Assembly (NCBI RefSeq): GCF_018139145.2
Contig: NC_059477.1
Coordinates: 34,327,502 to 34,391,501, forward strand
DNA length: 64,000 nt
Reading direction: 5' to 3'
From: Gymnogyps californianus
Taxonomy: Eukaryota; Chordata; Aves; Accipitriformes; Cathartidae
Part shown: positions 25,801 to 34,460 of the stretch, one piece after another
Position numbering within the stretch: position 1 is the stretch's first letter
How the letters are laid out: the number at the start of each line of letters is the position of its first letter
The notes under the pieces: model-generated
Database searches by the model: none
Told to the model about the DNA's origin: nothing
The model's input: only the letters and a program-made list of their open reading frames with translations
Position numbers and translations under genes: made by a program

Positions 25801-28800
25801 AATGAAAAAAAAAAAAATATAGACATAAGTTTACCCTGGCTTGTTTTAGGTAACGAAGAAAGCCCAGTTCTTCTGGTCGTAAAATGAGCAGAGCGTGTCC
25901 TCTACCATTTATGCCTCTAGCAGTTCTACCAACACGATGAATATATTCCTTTTGGAAAGAAGAAGAAACAGCAAGTCCAATCAGTCTTTCAAACATGTAA
26001 TCATCAAACAGCTTCACAAACCCCCTCCAAATTTAACATTAATATAGTGTAATGCATCATTGTCGTAGTTTAACCCCAGCCAGCAACTAAGCACCATGCA
26101 GCTGCTCACCGCTCCTCCCTCCCAGTGGGATGGGGAGGGGGATCGGGGAAAAAAGTAAAACTTGTGGGTTGAGATAAGACCAATTGAATAACTAAAGTAA
26201 AATAAAATATAATACTACTAGTAATAGAAATATAGTAATAATCATAATACTACTACTAGTAATGAAAAGGAATATAACAAAAAAAAAAGAGAGAGAAATA
26301 AAACCCAAGAAAAGACAAGTGATGCACAATGCAATGGCTCACCACCCACTGACCGATGCCTGAGCAGCGATCCGCCCCTTCCGGCCAACTCCCCCCAGTT
26401 TATATACTGGGCATGACTTTCTATGGTATGGAATATCCCTTTGGCTAGTTCAGGTCAGCTGTCCTGGCTGTGCTCCCTCCCAGCTTCTTGCACACCTGCT
26501 TGCTGGCAGAGCATGGGAAACTGAAAAGTCCTTAACTTAAGATAAAGCGCTACTTAGCAACAACTAAAACATCCTTGTGTTACCAACATCATTCTCACAC
26601 TAAAGCCAAAACACAGCGCTGTACCGGCTGCGAGGAAGAAAATGAACTCTATCCCAGCTGAAACCAGGACAGAAGGTCTCAGCTAGGTGCAGCATTTACT
26701 AGGAGCTGCTGAAGGGAAGTGGAAGAAATCAGTGGCTAGATATGAATACGGCTGAATCCTGACCTCTGTCAAGCAGCAGTTTCAGCTTTTCTCTGCAAGT
26801 ACATTTGTAGCTAGGATTTGATTTGTTGCTGTGAAGTTTCTCTACTTCCTTAACTTACTTTTGGATCATCTGGAGGGTCATACTGGACAATCCAGTCAAC
26901 TTCAGGAATATCCAGTCCTCTGGCAGCTACATCAGTGCACAACAGTATTCCAGATTCTGCATTACAGAACTGGAAAAATGTTGTAGTACGTTTGGTTTGT
27001 TTCTGCTTGCCCTAAAAGGAAACAAACACATTAAGGATGAAATATCAACTAAAAAAAAAAAAAAAGAAAAAAAAAAAAAAAAAAAAAAGAAATCTGCCAA
27101 CTTGTAAGCTTAAGTCTAGTTTCCCATTTCACATATTGTATCACTGCCAGAAATAGAAAATAATTTGGGGCATCTTTCTGTATCATGGACTTGTACAGAC
27201 CAAGCAGGACCATTTCGCAGTGAAGAAACAATGCTACCACAAGTCAACAGCACAGGGCTACATGAAGTGGTATCTCTCAGAGGTTACACTGTATCTTCCA
27301 AAGCATTAAAAATTTGGTCGCATAAGCATTCTTTTCAGGAGGGCTGCATAAATGCCTGAAAAAGGACATTTGCAAGTCTAGCAATATGTTAGACAGATTA
27401 CAGGCTAAAAAAACAAACAAAAACCATACCTGTAACAGTTCTATCAAAGTATAGCAAGAAAATCCCCAAAGAACAAAATAAAATGGGACATTTGCGGTCA
27501 GTTATAACTGTTTCATAACCTTTCAGTCAATTCTTTTTCCTAAACTATGCATTTTGTGGTTTTGACAAAAAAAAAAAAAATACTCATCCAAATGGTAAGA
27601 ATTGGCATAGTAAAACCAAACATCACCCTGGCCTTAGAAAAAGCATCCAACATTTCAGGGATCAGAGTGTTTGGATTCCCCTGACAATAGCTTTGCTCCA
27701 CAAATTGAGTTTTAGCGCTTATGAAGGGCAACCCATTGGAAGAAAACAGAAAGCTTTCTACACACAGAGCATAAATTAGTATCAGTGTTCAGCCCTGGTT
27801 TGAAAAATAGCAAGATTAACAATACTGAAGTGTTGTTATAACATAGTCTTTGCTTTATCACCTTCCTCTACAGACTTATAAAGATCACCATCAGTTTTGT
27901 GAGCAGGGTGTCTGTTTATTAGAAACTGGACTGAAATAAACAAGGCAAATCTAAGGTCAGTAACAACTTACAGGTACTACCAGATTAATTAAAAATAAAC
28001 CAATGAATAAAATACTTACATGAATGGCCAAAACAGGCAGATCAATATAGTTGAGTAATTCATAGTGGTACTTCACTGACATACATGAAGAAAAAAATAC
28101 CATTAGTTTCTTCTTCCGGTTCTTCTTGAGGAATGTGAAGAGCAAAAGGAATCTTTTTTCAGATGGACACACGACGTACCCCTGGAAAATTTTAAAATAT
28201 TGTTAAGTAAAGTAGTATGGAACAAACTTTTGTTTCAGCAATACAGTTAAATCAGGGGTGTTATGTTGTGAAATAAATATGCCAAATAGTTAATTTTTCC
28301 AGCTATATTGGGCCAAACCATTCGACTTACTGTCTGTCCCTCACCTTGCTATACGAAACTTCTAAAGATGATGAACTTGGCAAGAAACTTACTAACTTGA
28401 AATATGAAGAAGTAATTTTTAATGAATTCTCCAAACTAGTGTAAGTTAGGTGAAAAGTAATTAGTTTATACAATAAAAATTCATTTCAAGAACTTTGAAT
28501 TACTGACATTAGGCATGAAAAAAACTGCATAGGGTTCTTAACATTTTTTATGATTTCGATTTTATTTTACAGAATTCTTGCTACTCGTTTACTCTTTTAA
28601 GGTAATACATAGCTGTCGGTAATTTTATAACAACACTCATGATGTCAACTGCACAAACACAGAAACTGCTGTGCATTTAGCTATTATCTGAAGCAGCAAC
28701 AATGAAATACATCTGAAGTATGTATCTCTCTAGTCAGTAACGTGGAAAATACAGTTAGAAAGACAACCAGAGCTTAGGTATGTAATATAGATAGGAACAG

Positions 28801-31800
28801 ACAAGTGTAAATAACTATATTACTATTTCATGAGGTTTTATATCATCTGTCCTGCAAACACTGACTAGATGCATATAACTTACTATAGTTAGCAGACTGG
28901 ATAAAGCTCTTTAGGCAACTGACAGCTTTTGCCCATTAGGATGGTAAACACCCTTTGAGACAGTGTTTGTACAACCCAGTTAAAAACACATAGAACTGGG
29001 TATGTTCACAGATCATACCTCTTTTAATAACATTTGTGTTTTACCTGTTCAAGACCATCTACTGTTGCTGTCTCCTTGTTATCATCAACCCCAACGTATA
29101 GTGGCGCTTTCTTCAGGGAGATCTTTGCCAGATCTTCAACCTTTCTGGTTTGTGTAGCAGAAAAAAGCATCGTCTGTCTGCGCTCTGAAAAAATATTGGT
29201 TTTGCAAGACAGCCTCATTTTTTAAAGAAGAATTCAAATTGTAAGTCCATAAAATCTCTAGCTGCAAACTTCCCTGAGCAAGTCTTCCACTTTTTTCAAT
29301 TAAATTCCAATTCAAACATACTGCTACTGACAAACAAAGACAGATGTAGTTGTATTATGGATTGTACAGGATGTTTACTTAGGCTGCCCCACCCTCAAAA
29401 TCCTAAGTTATCAAACGACAATATTCCTTCTCTCTGGGAAAACGTTAATAATCATTTGCACTCCAATTTACACACAAAGCAATGATTTAAATAGAGATCT
29501 ACCTTGTAACTCTAACTATAAATTGATTTCATTTCCGTGAATATTAAAATGTTTTTGTTTAAAATAAAAATCATGCTAGAGATTGTGCAAGAAAAAAACT
29601 ACCAAAACTAAAGCACATTGTTACTGTTTGTCTTGCAAAATCAGTCTAGAACACGCATATTTGCGCATGCTATTTGGCCACGTGGCAGTACGTCTGTACT
29701 GAGCCTCCGTGACTTCAATGGTCTTAGAGCAGGTGTAGGAAATCTCCTGCCTATCACCTCTCAGCTCAAATACCTGCCCTGATCCTGTAACATTTTCTTG
29801 TTATACGAGTACCTGGAAAATGCAGACTTAGCCTGTTCCATTTCACAACTGCAAGAACAGGAGCAATTGTTCTTGCTGAACAACCGGTGCCACCATTTTT
29901 GGGTTTTTGGGGTTTTTTTTCTCTATTTTGAAATATCTGTTTTAAAATATAATTTCCTTCCTAACGGGACAAAACCAAATTAAACTCATGCAAAGTAAAA
30001 ATTTCTTTTATCTATCATTTTCCACTTCACGAAGAAAATGTCATTTTTCCACTCTTCCTTCCCTTTCCATTTTTAGCACTGTTCATTAACATTCTTCACA
30101 GGATGTTATTTATTACATTTATATATCTGCATTTTAAACGTGCAGATCTGAATTTTAATTTTTAAGATGTGGAACCTCAAAATATTTATCACTGATTTTT
30201 TTCTATACTATTTCCATGGGGTTTTTCTTCTGCATTTTGAAAGTTAAAGGGAGAGCCTTGTTGACTCTGAGAATGTGTTTAATACATCAATTACACGGAA
30301 TAACTAAATGAAAAATTAGGAAAAGAAAATTTTAAGGTAAATACTTAAACTTCTTTAAGATACTGTTCTTGGAGGTATGAAGAAAATTCGAACTGTGAGT
30401 CAGAAGACCTTTTTCCTTATATTTAAGACTTACTAGGAAATAATGAATTGTAAGAAATGGGCAGAGGAAGATGAATTAGAGAACGTAGATGTTAAGCTAA
30501 AAGGATCTTATATGAACAGAATTAGATCCCTAAAGTGCATATGAAAACTCTGTCCTTCAGATAAATGATATTAAATAAAGTAATATATACTGGCTATCAG
30601 AAAAAAAGGACAGTAAGACAATCGCTCTGAAGTGCATTTGCAGAACTATAAAAATTAATGACTTCTCTTATAATAATGGAGTCATAAAGAAGACATAATG
30701 TTAGTCAAGTGATTTCCAGGAAAGACAGATTTTTTTTTTTCCTTACTTGGTAGAAGCTTTATGATCTGTTTCATTTCTTCTTCAAATCCAACCTCCAAGA
30801 TACGATCCGCCTCATCAATTACCAAACACTGCAAGTTCTTATACATGAAACCTGGAGTGTTCTAGAAGATTAACAAATTCAGAGTCAGACTGGGACAGGA
30901 GTTTTATTATGTTTTAATAACGCAGATTAGACATCAATATTTTATCTACCTGCATATGATCCAGCAGTCTTCCTGGTGTTGCTACAATGATGTTGATTCC
31001 ATTTCCAAGTTTCTGTGCTTCTGCTGATCTGTTACTGCCCCCCATTATCAGGCCATAGGTGTGAACATGATGATTCATAAGTTCTTTAAGAACTCCATAG
31101 GTTTGCATAGCAAGTTCTCGAGTAGGAGAAAGAATAATAACACCCGTTCCTAAAAAATACATCAATCAGACAAGAATAAGTTACAACTCATCCAATCCTC
31201 CCCCTAGCTGCATCCCTAAATAGCTGCGCCACAGTAAAATTCGACTGTGAAATGAAGAGCCTTACCATTTCTAGGCATGAATTTTAGCTTGTAGATGAGC
31301 TCTATTGCAGGAATAAGAAACGCAAGTGTTTTGCCACTGCCTGTTTTTGCAGCTGCTAAAATATCCCTGTATGCAGCAAAGTTAGAAAAAGAAGTATTTA
31401 GTTGATCATACAGATAAAAGAACAATCCTATTTTGAACAATGTTGACAACGTAAAAACATAACATGGCTTAAAAGGAAACCAGCAGAGTTGGTATTAAGA
31501 GCTTGGTGGCAGATGCGGTCCACAGCAGTTGGTCACTACGTCTCTAGTGACAGTCTGAGACAGTGTCTTTGAGACACACTGACAACAAGACTAGTGAAAA
31601 CAGACTTCCCTCTTTTCAAAGCCAAATGCAAAGCAGTTTCCATGAGCTTACCCTAAGTATTTGTTCACACGCAACACACATATACTTTAACTTGTATTAA
31701 TGTCTATAAACAAAATATATAAAACGTATGACAACATACATAAAAAAAAAAACAGTTTAGCTGCAGAAAATCACATTTCATGTATTTAGCTTGCTAGCAA

Positions 31801-34154
31801 AATTTACACAACATTTGGGATCAATGTACTGATTAAAAAGACTTATTTCTTACCTGCCTTCCAGAAGTGGCTTAATGCTTTTATGCTGAATTTCGGTCAT
31901 GTGTGTAAAACCCATGTCATTTACGCCTTTCAGTGTATTCTCACTGACAACACCAGCCAGGGAAGTAAAAGAATTGTCTTCAAAAGCACCTGAAGTGAGA
32001 GGAAAATAAAAAATATTCAAACTTATTTCTTCAATTCCATCTGTCCTCTGAGATTACCCAGTTAAAACTGACCTAGATGAAAAAAATCAAAGCAAAGGAC
32101 TTTTTCTTATTCCTTTCTACCATAAAATACGAAGACACCGACAAAATACTCTGTATTAATGTGTTGCTAAGAATACTACACAGAGCTGTTAAAAATGAAC
32201 ATGAATGCACTGCTTCTCCTGCCAAATTTACTAGTCATACACCTCCATCTTGCTCTTGACTTTTTCCTCTACAGTTAAACATATGTGTGTATACATGTTT
32301 TAAACCAGATTTTCACTAGTAATTTTAAGACTAACAGGAGTGTGTATATAATGCAAATTTCAAAGAACAGTAACTGAGTAACAGCTGTACAGTTGCCAGG
32401 GTCATGTCACCTATATTCAAACACCTGACTTATAAAGCTAATTTGAAAACTGCAACTTGCTCTGGAAGAAAGCGTTAGACCTTGGCTTTTTGCACACGTA
32501 TGAAAAAGACAACACAAGGTACCTGTTACACCTAGTGGTAAACTGGGCACTTCATCATCCTCCTCCTCCTCCTCCTCCTCTTCCACCTCTTTCTCTCCAG
32601 AATCCTGCTTCTCTTCATCTTCTACCTCCACAGATTCATCTTCTTCAGTTTTTGCTTTTTTAGTTTCCGTATCTAGAGCGTTATTTTAGAGAAGACAAGT
32701 CAGTCAGAGATACGAAGGACATGTTCATCATCAAAAGCTTTTGCACAGAACGAATTTCTGTATTCTGTAAACCACTTACAAATGTCATGCTTTTTTGATG
32801 GGGTGAGAGGGAGGCGGGAGAAGGGGAAGCAAGGTTTCTATGGAACTTTCTGAGGCAGAGAGCAAAAAATTCAGAAGTTCCTTGTACACAGTCCACTTTG
32901 CACAGTAAAACAGTGAAGCTTACTGTATGAAATATGAAGTTTTCTGTGGAAATGAGGAACAAGTTACAAAATTCTTTCCTATCTGTAATGCAGACATCAA
33001 GTTTCCAACACGGTTTGTGCTCAGGTCATATGAAACGTAATGTCTGTTCTATTTTAAGTACCTGAATCCTCAGAGAACTGCATGAAAACACCTGTTTATT
33101 TGCATAACCATGAGAACTGTCACAAAGATCAAACATGTAAGAGATAGAAGTTTCAAATATATATAGAAATATATTTATGTGTGGGGGTATATATACGTAT
33201 AAAAATATAAAAAAATCTAGCAATATTTGCAGGATGCAATTTTTTGGGGTAGTTTCCCAGTATACTTTAGTTTCATAACATACAGATGTTGCAAAGGCTG
33301 GACGCATTGCTAAAAAGACGTACTGGCTGGACATTCAAGCACAGAAACCACCTGTCTGTCAAAGCTCTACTTTGAAAGACACTATATATATTTGGATAAT
33401 AAATAAGCAAAACATCCAAACTTAATGTTACAAAGCAGAATCCTATGCAACAATTAAATTGGTTGGTACCGGTTTAGTACGTATTGGAGTTCAAATGTTA
33501 CAGCTGGAATAAGAGAACAGGCAATACTGAAGACCTCCAGGGCTTTAAAACGTACACCAGACCAACACATGGTACTTCTCCCAGTCCAGCCGACAAACCC
33601 TCTCTGACAGGGCGGAACACGAAAGTAGGCGCTTTTTGGCGTCTCCAAGAATAGCTCAGCCCTGGCAGACAAGTTGTATGTGTTAAGATAACGTACCATC
33701 TTTCGCATTAGCCGCCGCTTTCCTCTTTTTCTTCTTCCTCCTCTTCTCCTCCCCGCCGCGGGGGCCGGCAGCATCCGCAGCCTCCGCGCCCTCCGAGGCC
33801 GCTCCGGCCGCCGCCGCTTCTGCCTCAGGGCCGCCGCCGCCTCCTCCTCCTCCACCTCCTCCTCCTCCGGGGGACCCTGCCATGCCGCCTCGCCTGGCGG
33901 AGGCACTGCACGGCGCGGAGACACGTTTCGGAAAGAGAGAGAAAAAACCCACTAAGTCAGCGACGGCTCCGCAAGCGCTCAGCCGGGGAGAGGCTCCGCA
34001 GGGCCGCCCGCCCGCCCGGCCCCGGCCGCGCCGTACCTGCCCCCTCGGCCGCCCGCAGCCTCAGGTTGCGCTGCCGCAGCTTCAGGTTACGCTTGTGGAT
34101 CTTCCTGCGGAGCAGCCGCATGGGCAGGTTGCCCGCGGCCACCGACACCGACAT
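22723..34154 (-). CDS. DDX18: ATP-dependent RNA helicase DDX18 (14 coding exons)
   Basis: Nucleolar DEAD-box helicase (Has1 in yeast) of ribosome biogenesis. The CDS joins 34154-34037, 33876-33697, 32672-32523, 31989-31854, 31366-31266, 31149-30950, 30861-30747, 29184-29045, 28181-28020, 27011-26859, 25948-25835, 25105-25049, 23692-23515 and 22865-22723. That is 1947 nt, 648 residues (human 670), with all phases consistent. Helicase motifs: Q motif around 157-184, AKTGSGKT with Lys207, PTREL 237-241, TPGR 286-289, DEAD 311-314, SAT 342-344, [10 protein letters not shown] 459-468 and HRVGRTARG 489-497. The C-terminal extension ends in a Gly5 and Lys-rich tail. The core matches human nearly residue for residue; the N-terminal 40-120 region diverges into Gly/Ala/Glu low complexity. 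The start is chosen by match to the human MS..LPMKLL start. Intron 10 holds a solo LTR. Confidence 0.97.
23515..23692 (-). CDS. DDX18: DDX18 exon 13 (C-terminal extension)
   Basis: Encodes [20 protein letters not shown] through [12 protein letters not shown], the conserved C-terminal domain of Has1/DDX18 helicases. Donor A|GTATCC, phase 1. Confidence 0.95.
25049..25105 (-). CDS. DDX18: DDX18 exon 12 (19-codon exon)
   Basis: Encodes [19 protein letters not shown], matching human apart from a conservative Glu for Asp. A small phase 0 exon with acceptor TTAAG and donor CAG|GTATGA. Confidence 0.94.
25835..25948 (-). CDS. DDX18: DDX18 exon 11 (motif VI)
   Basis: 38 codons, [20 protein letters not shown] through LRYLKQAR. 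Motif VI arginines are intact. Acceptor AAAAG, donor AGG|GTAAAC. Confidence 0.95.
26061..26671 (-). mobile_element. Solo LTR of an avian endogenous retrovirus in DDX18 intron 10
   Basis: A 611-bp block bounded by TGTCGTAG and the complement of TGTCCTGG, so it has TG...CA ends with short imperfect inverted termini. The sequence resembles a widespread avian LTR family recognisable by TGTCCTGGTTTCAGCTGGGA at its 5' end (read on the minus strand). A perfect TATATAAA lies at 26399-26406 on the minus strand, which orients the LTR the same way as DDX18. No gag, pol or env sequence is present, so the proviral interior is gone, probably by LTR-LTR recombination. No target duplication is obvious, and no AATAAA is seen in the LTR sense strand. 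Confidence 0.85.
26399..26406 (-). promoter_or_regulatory. LTR TATA box
   Basis: TATATAAA on the minus strand, about 265 bp into the LTR, the position expected at the U3/R boundary. It is intact, so weak intronic promoter activity in the DDX18 sense direction is possible. Confidence 0.5.
26859..27011 (-). CDS. DDX18: DDX18 exon 10 (motif V)
   Basis: 51 codons, [15 protein letters not shown] through [16 protein letters not shown] to DDPK. Holds motif V. A long poly-T (poly-A on the plus strand, 27051-27088) lies 40-77 bp upstream of its acceptor. Confidence 0.95.
27051..27088. repeat. Poly-A / poly-T homopolymer in DDX18 intron 9
   Basis: About 38 A residues broken by single G bases (T on the gene strand). 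It sits shortly upstream of the exon 10 acceptor. Homopolymers of this size are often mis-sized in assemblies. Confidence 0.85.
28020..28181 (-). CDS. DDX18: DDX18 exon 9 (start of RecA-like domain 2)
   Basis: 54 codons, [15 protein letters not shown] through DLPVLAIH, almost identical to human. Acceptor TTCCAG, donor CAT|GTAAG, phase 0 at both ends. Confidence 0.95.
29045..29184 (-). CDS. DDX18: DDX18 exon 8 (SAT motif)
   Basis: Encodes [19 protein letters not shown] through [18 protein letters not shown]. Motif III (SAT) and the end of the first RecA-like domain. Acceptor TTTCAG, donor CAG|GTAAAA. Confidence 0.95.
30747..30861 (-). CDS. DDX18: DDX18 exon 7 (DEAD box)
   Basis: Encodes [20 protein letters not shown] and on to IIKLLP. 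Motif II (DEAD) is intact. Donor A|GTAAGG, phase 1. The intron before it is only 88 bp. Confidence 0.95.
30950..31149 (-). CDS. DDX18: DDX18 exon 6 (motifs Ia, GG, Ib)
   Basis: Encodes [30 protein letters not shown] and [14 protein letters not shown], covering RNA-contact motifs Ia and Ib. Donor CAG|GTAGAT, phase 0. Confidence 0.95.
31266..31366 (-). CDS. DDX18: DDX18 exon 5 (motif I, Walker A)
   Basis: Encodes [20 protein letters not shown] and the following helix to FMPRNG. The Walker A lysine and threonine for ATP binding are intact. Acceptor ACAG, donor AAATG|GTAAGG. Confidence 0.95.
31854..31989 (-). CDS. DDX18: DDX18 exon 4 (Q motif)
   Basis: Encodes [12 protein letters not shown] through [20 protein letters not shown]. 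This carries the DEAD-box Q motif, with an upstream aromatic residue and the Gln in TEIQ. Acceptor TTCAG, donor GCAG|GTAAG, ending phase 2. Confidence 0.94.
32523..32672 (-). CDS. DDX18: DDX18 exon 3 (acidic linker)
   Basis: Phase 1 to phase 1. Encodes [11 protein letters not shown], then a Glu/Asp-rich tract with an eight-Glu run (GAG/GAA codons seen as CTC repeats on the plus strand), and ends [11 protein letters not shown] as in human. The tract length is likely polymorphic. Confidence 0.93.
33697..33876 (-). CDS. DDX18: DDX18 exon 2 (poly-Gly/Ala and Lys-rich)
   Basis: Sixty codons of low complexity: Gly13, an Ala/Glu-rich stretch, then [11 protein letters not shown] like the human KKKKKKKRK. 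The donor (GATG|GTACG) is clear. The acceptor is inferred from frame: only ATGGCAG|GG keeps exon 1, exon 2 and exon 3 in register. A better-looking acceptor 36 bases upstream (GTGCAG|TGCC) would shift the frame. The 5' edge is therefore the least certain boundary of the gene. Confidence 0.75.
34037..34154 (-). CDS. DDX18: DDX18 exon 1 (basic N-terminus)
   Basis: 39 codons plus one base. Encodes a basic N-terminus with [17 protein letters not shown], matching the human start region. The donor is GCAG|GTACGG, phase 1. A second in-frame ATG at 34121 (MRLLRRK) is less likely, because the human protein also has an upstream Met followed by LPM. Confidence 0.92.
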
Positions 34155-34184
34155 CGCCGCCGCCTCCCTCCGCTCACCCCGCCA

Positions 34185-34190
34185 CACGTG
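34185..34190. promoter_or_regulatory. E-box CACGTG upstream of the DDX18 start
   Basis: A perfect canonical MYC/MAX E-box 31 bp upstream of the start codon, inside the CpG island. Human DDX18 was identified as MrDb, a MYC-regulated DEAD-box gene with E-box control, so the site has a plausible role. It might lie in the 5' UTR rather than upstream of transcription. Confidence 0.55.
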
Positions 34191-34460
34191 GGGACGGCGG
34201 CGCGGCGCATCCGGGCCCCGCCGGAACCCCCCCGCCCCGCCGCCGCCCGTGAGGCCTGACGGGCGGCCCGCAGCGGCCTCCGGAGGCCCGGCGGAGACAG
34301 CGCCGCGCAGCCGGGCGGGACCCGCGCCTCGCCGGGAGGCGGCGTCTGGGTCCTCACCCCTCACGGGGGCGACCTCGGACACGGGTGGGAGGCCGCGCCG
34401 CGTGTCCTGCCGTGGGCCGGCGTCCGGCCTGCCCGTCCCCTGTAGCTCATCGAGCGAGGG

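Larger units (their letters stand above)
22866..34036 (-). other. DDX18: DDX18 introns 1-13: contents
   Basis: Introns range from 88 bp (intron 6) to 1562 bp (intron 7). Those above 300 bp are 22866-23514, 23693-25048, 25106-25834, 25949-26858, 27012-28019, 28182-29044, 29185-30746, 31367-31853, 31990-32522 and 32673-33696. All are AT-rich. Apart from the LTR in intron 10 and the homopolymer in intron 9, I see no repeats. A search by eye for intronic C/D-box snoRNAs gave only ill-spaced box pairs. Confidence 0.7.
33690..34460. promoter_or_regulatory. CpG island at the DDX18 5' end
   Basis: Dense CpG and high GC over exons 1 and 2 and about 300 bp upstream of the start codon, typical of a housekeeping promoter. 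No TATA box seen. Plus-strand open frames here are composition artefacts. Confidence 0.8.

Noticed and set aside
32699..32733. Possible intronic C/D-box snoRNA (ATGATGA and CTGA on the minus strand)
   Set aside because: Boxes are only about 20 bases apart and the exon begins too soon after them for a normal snoRNA.
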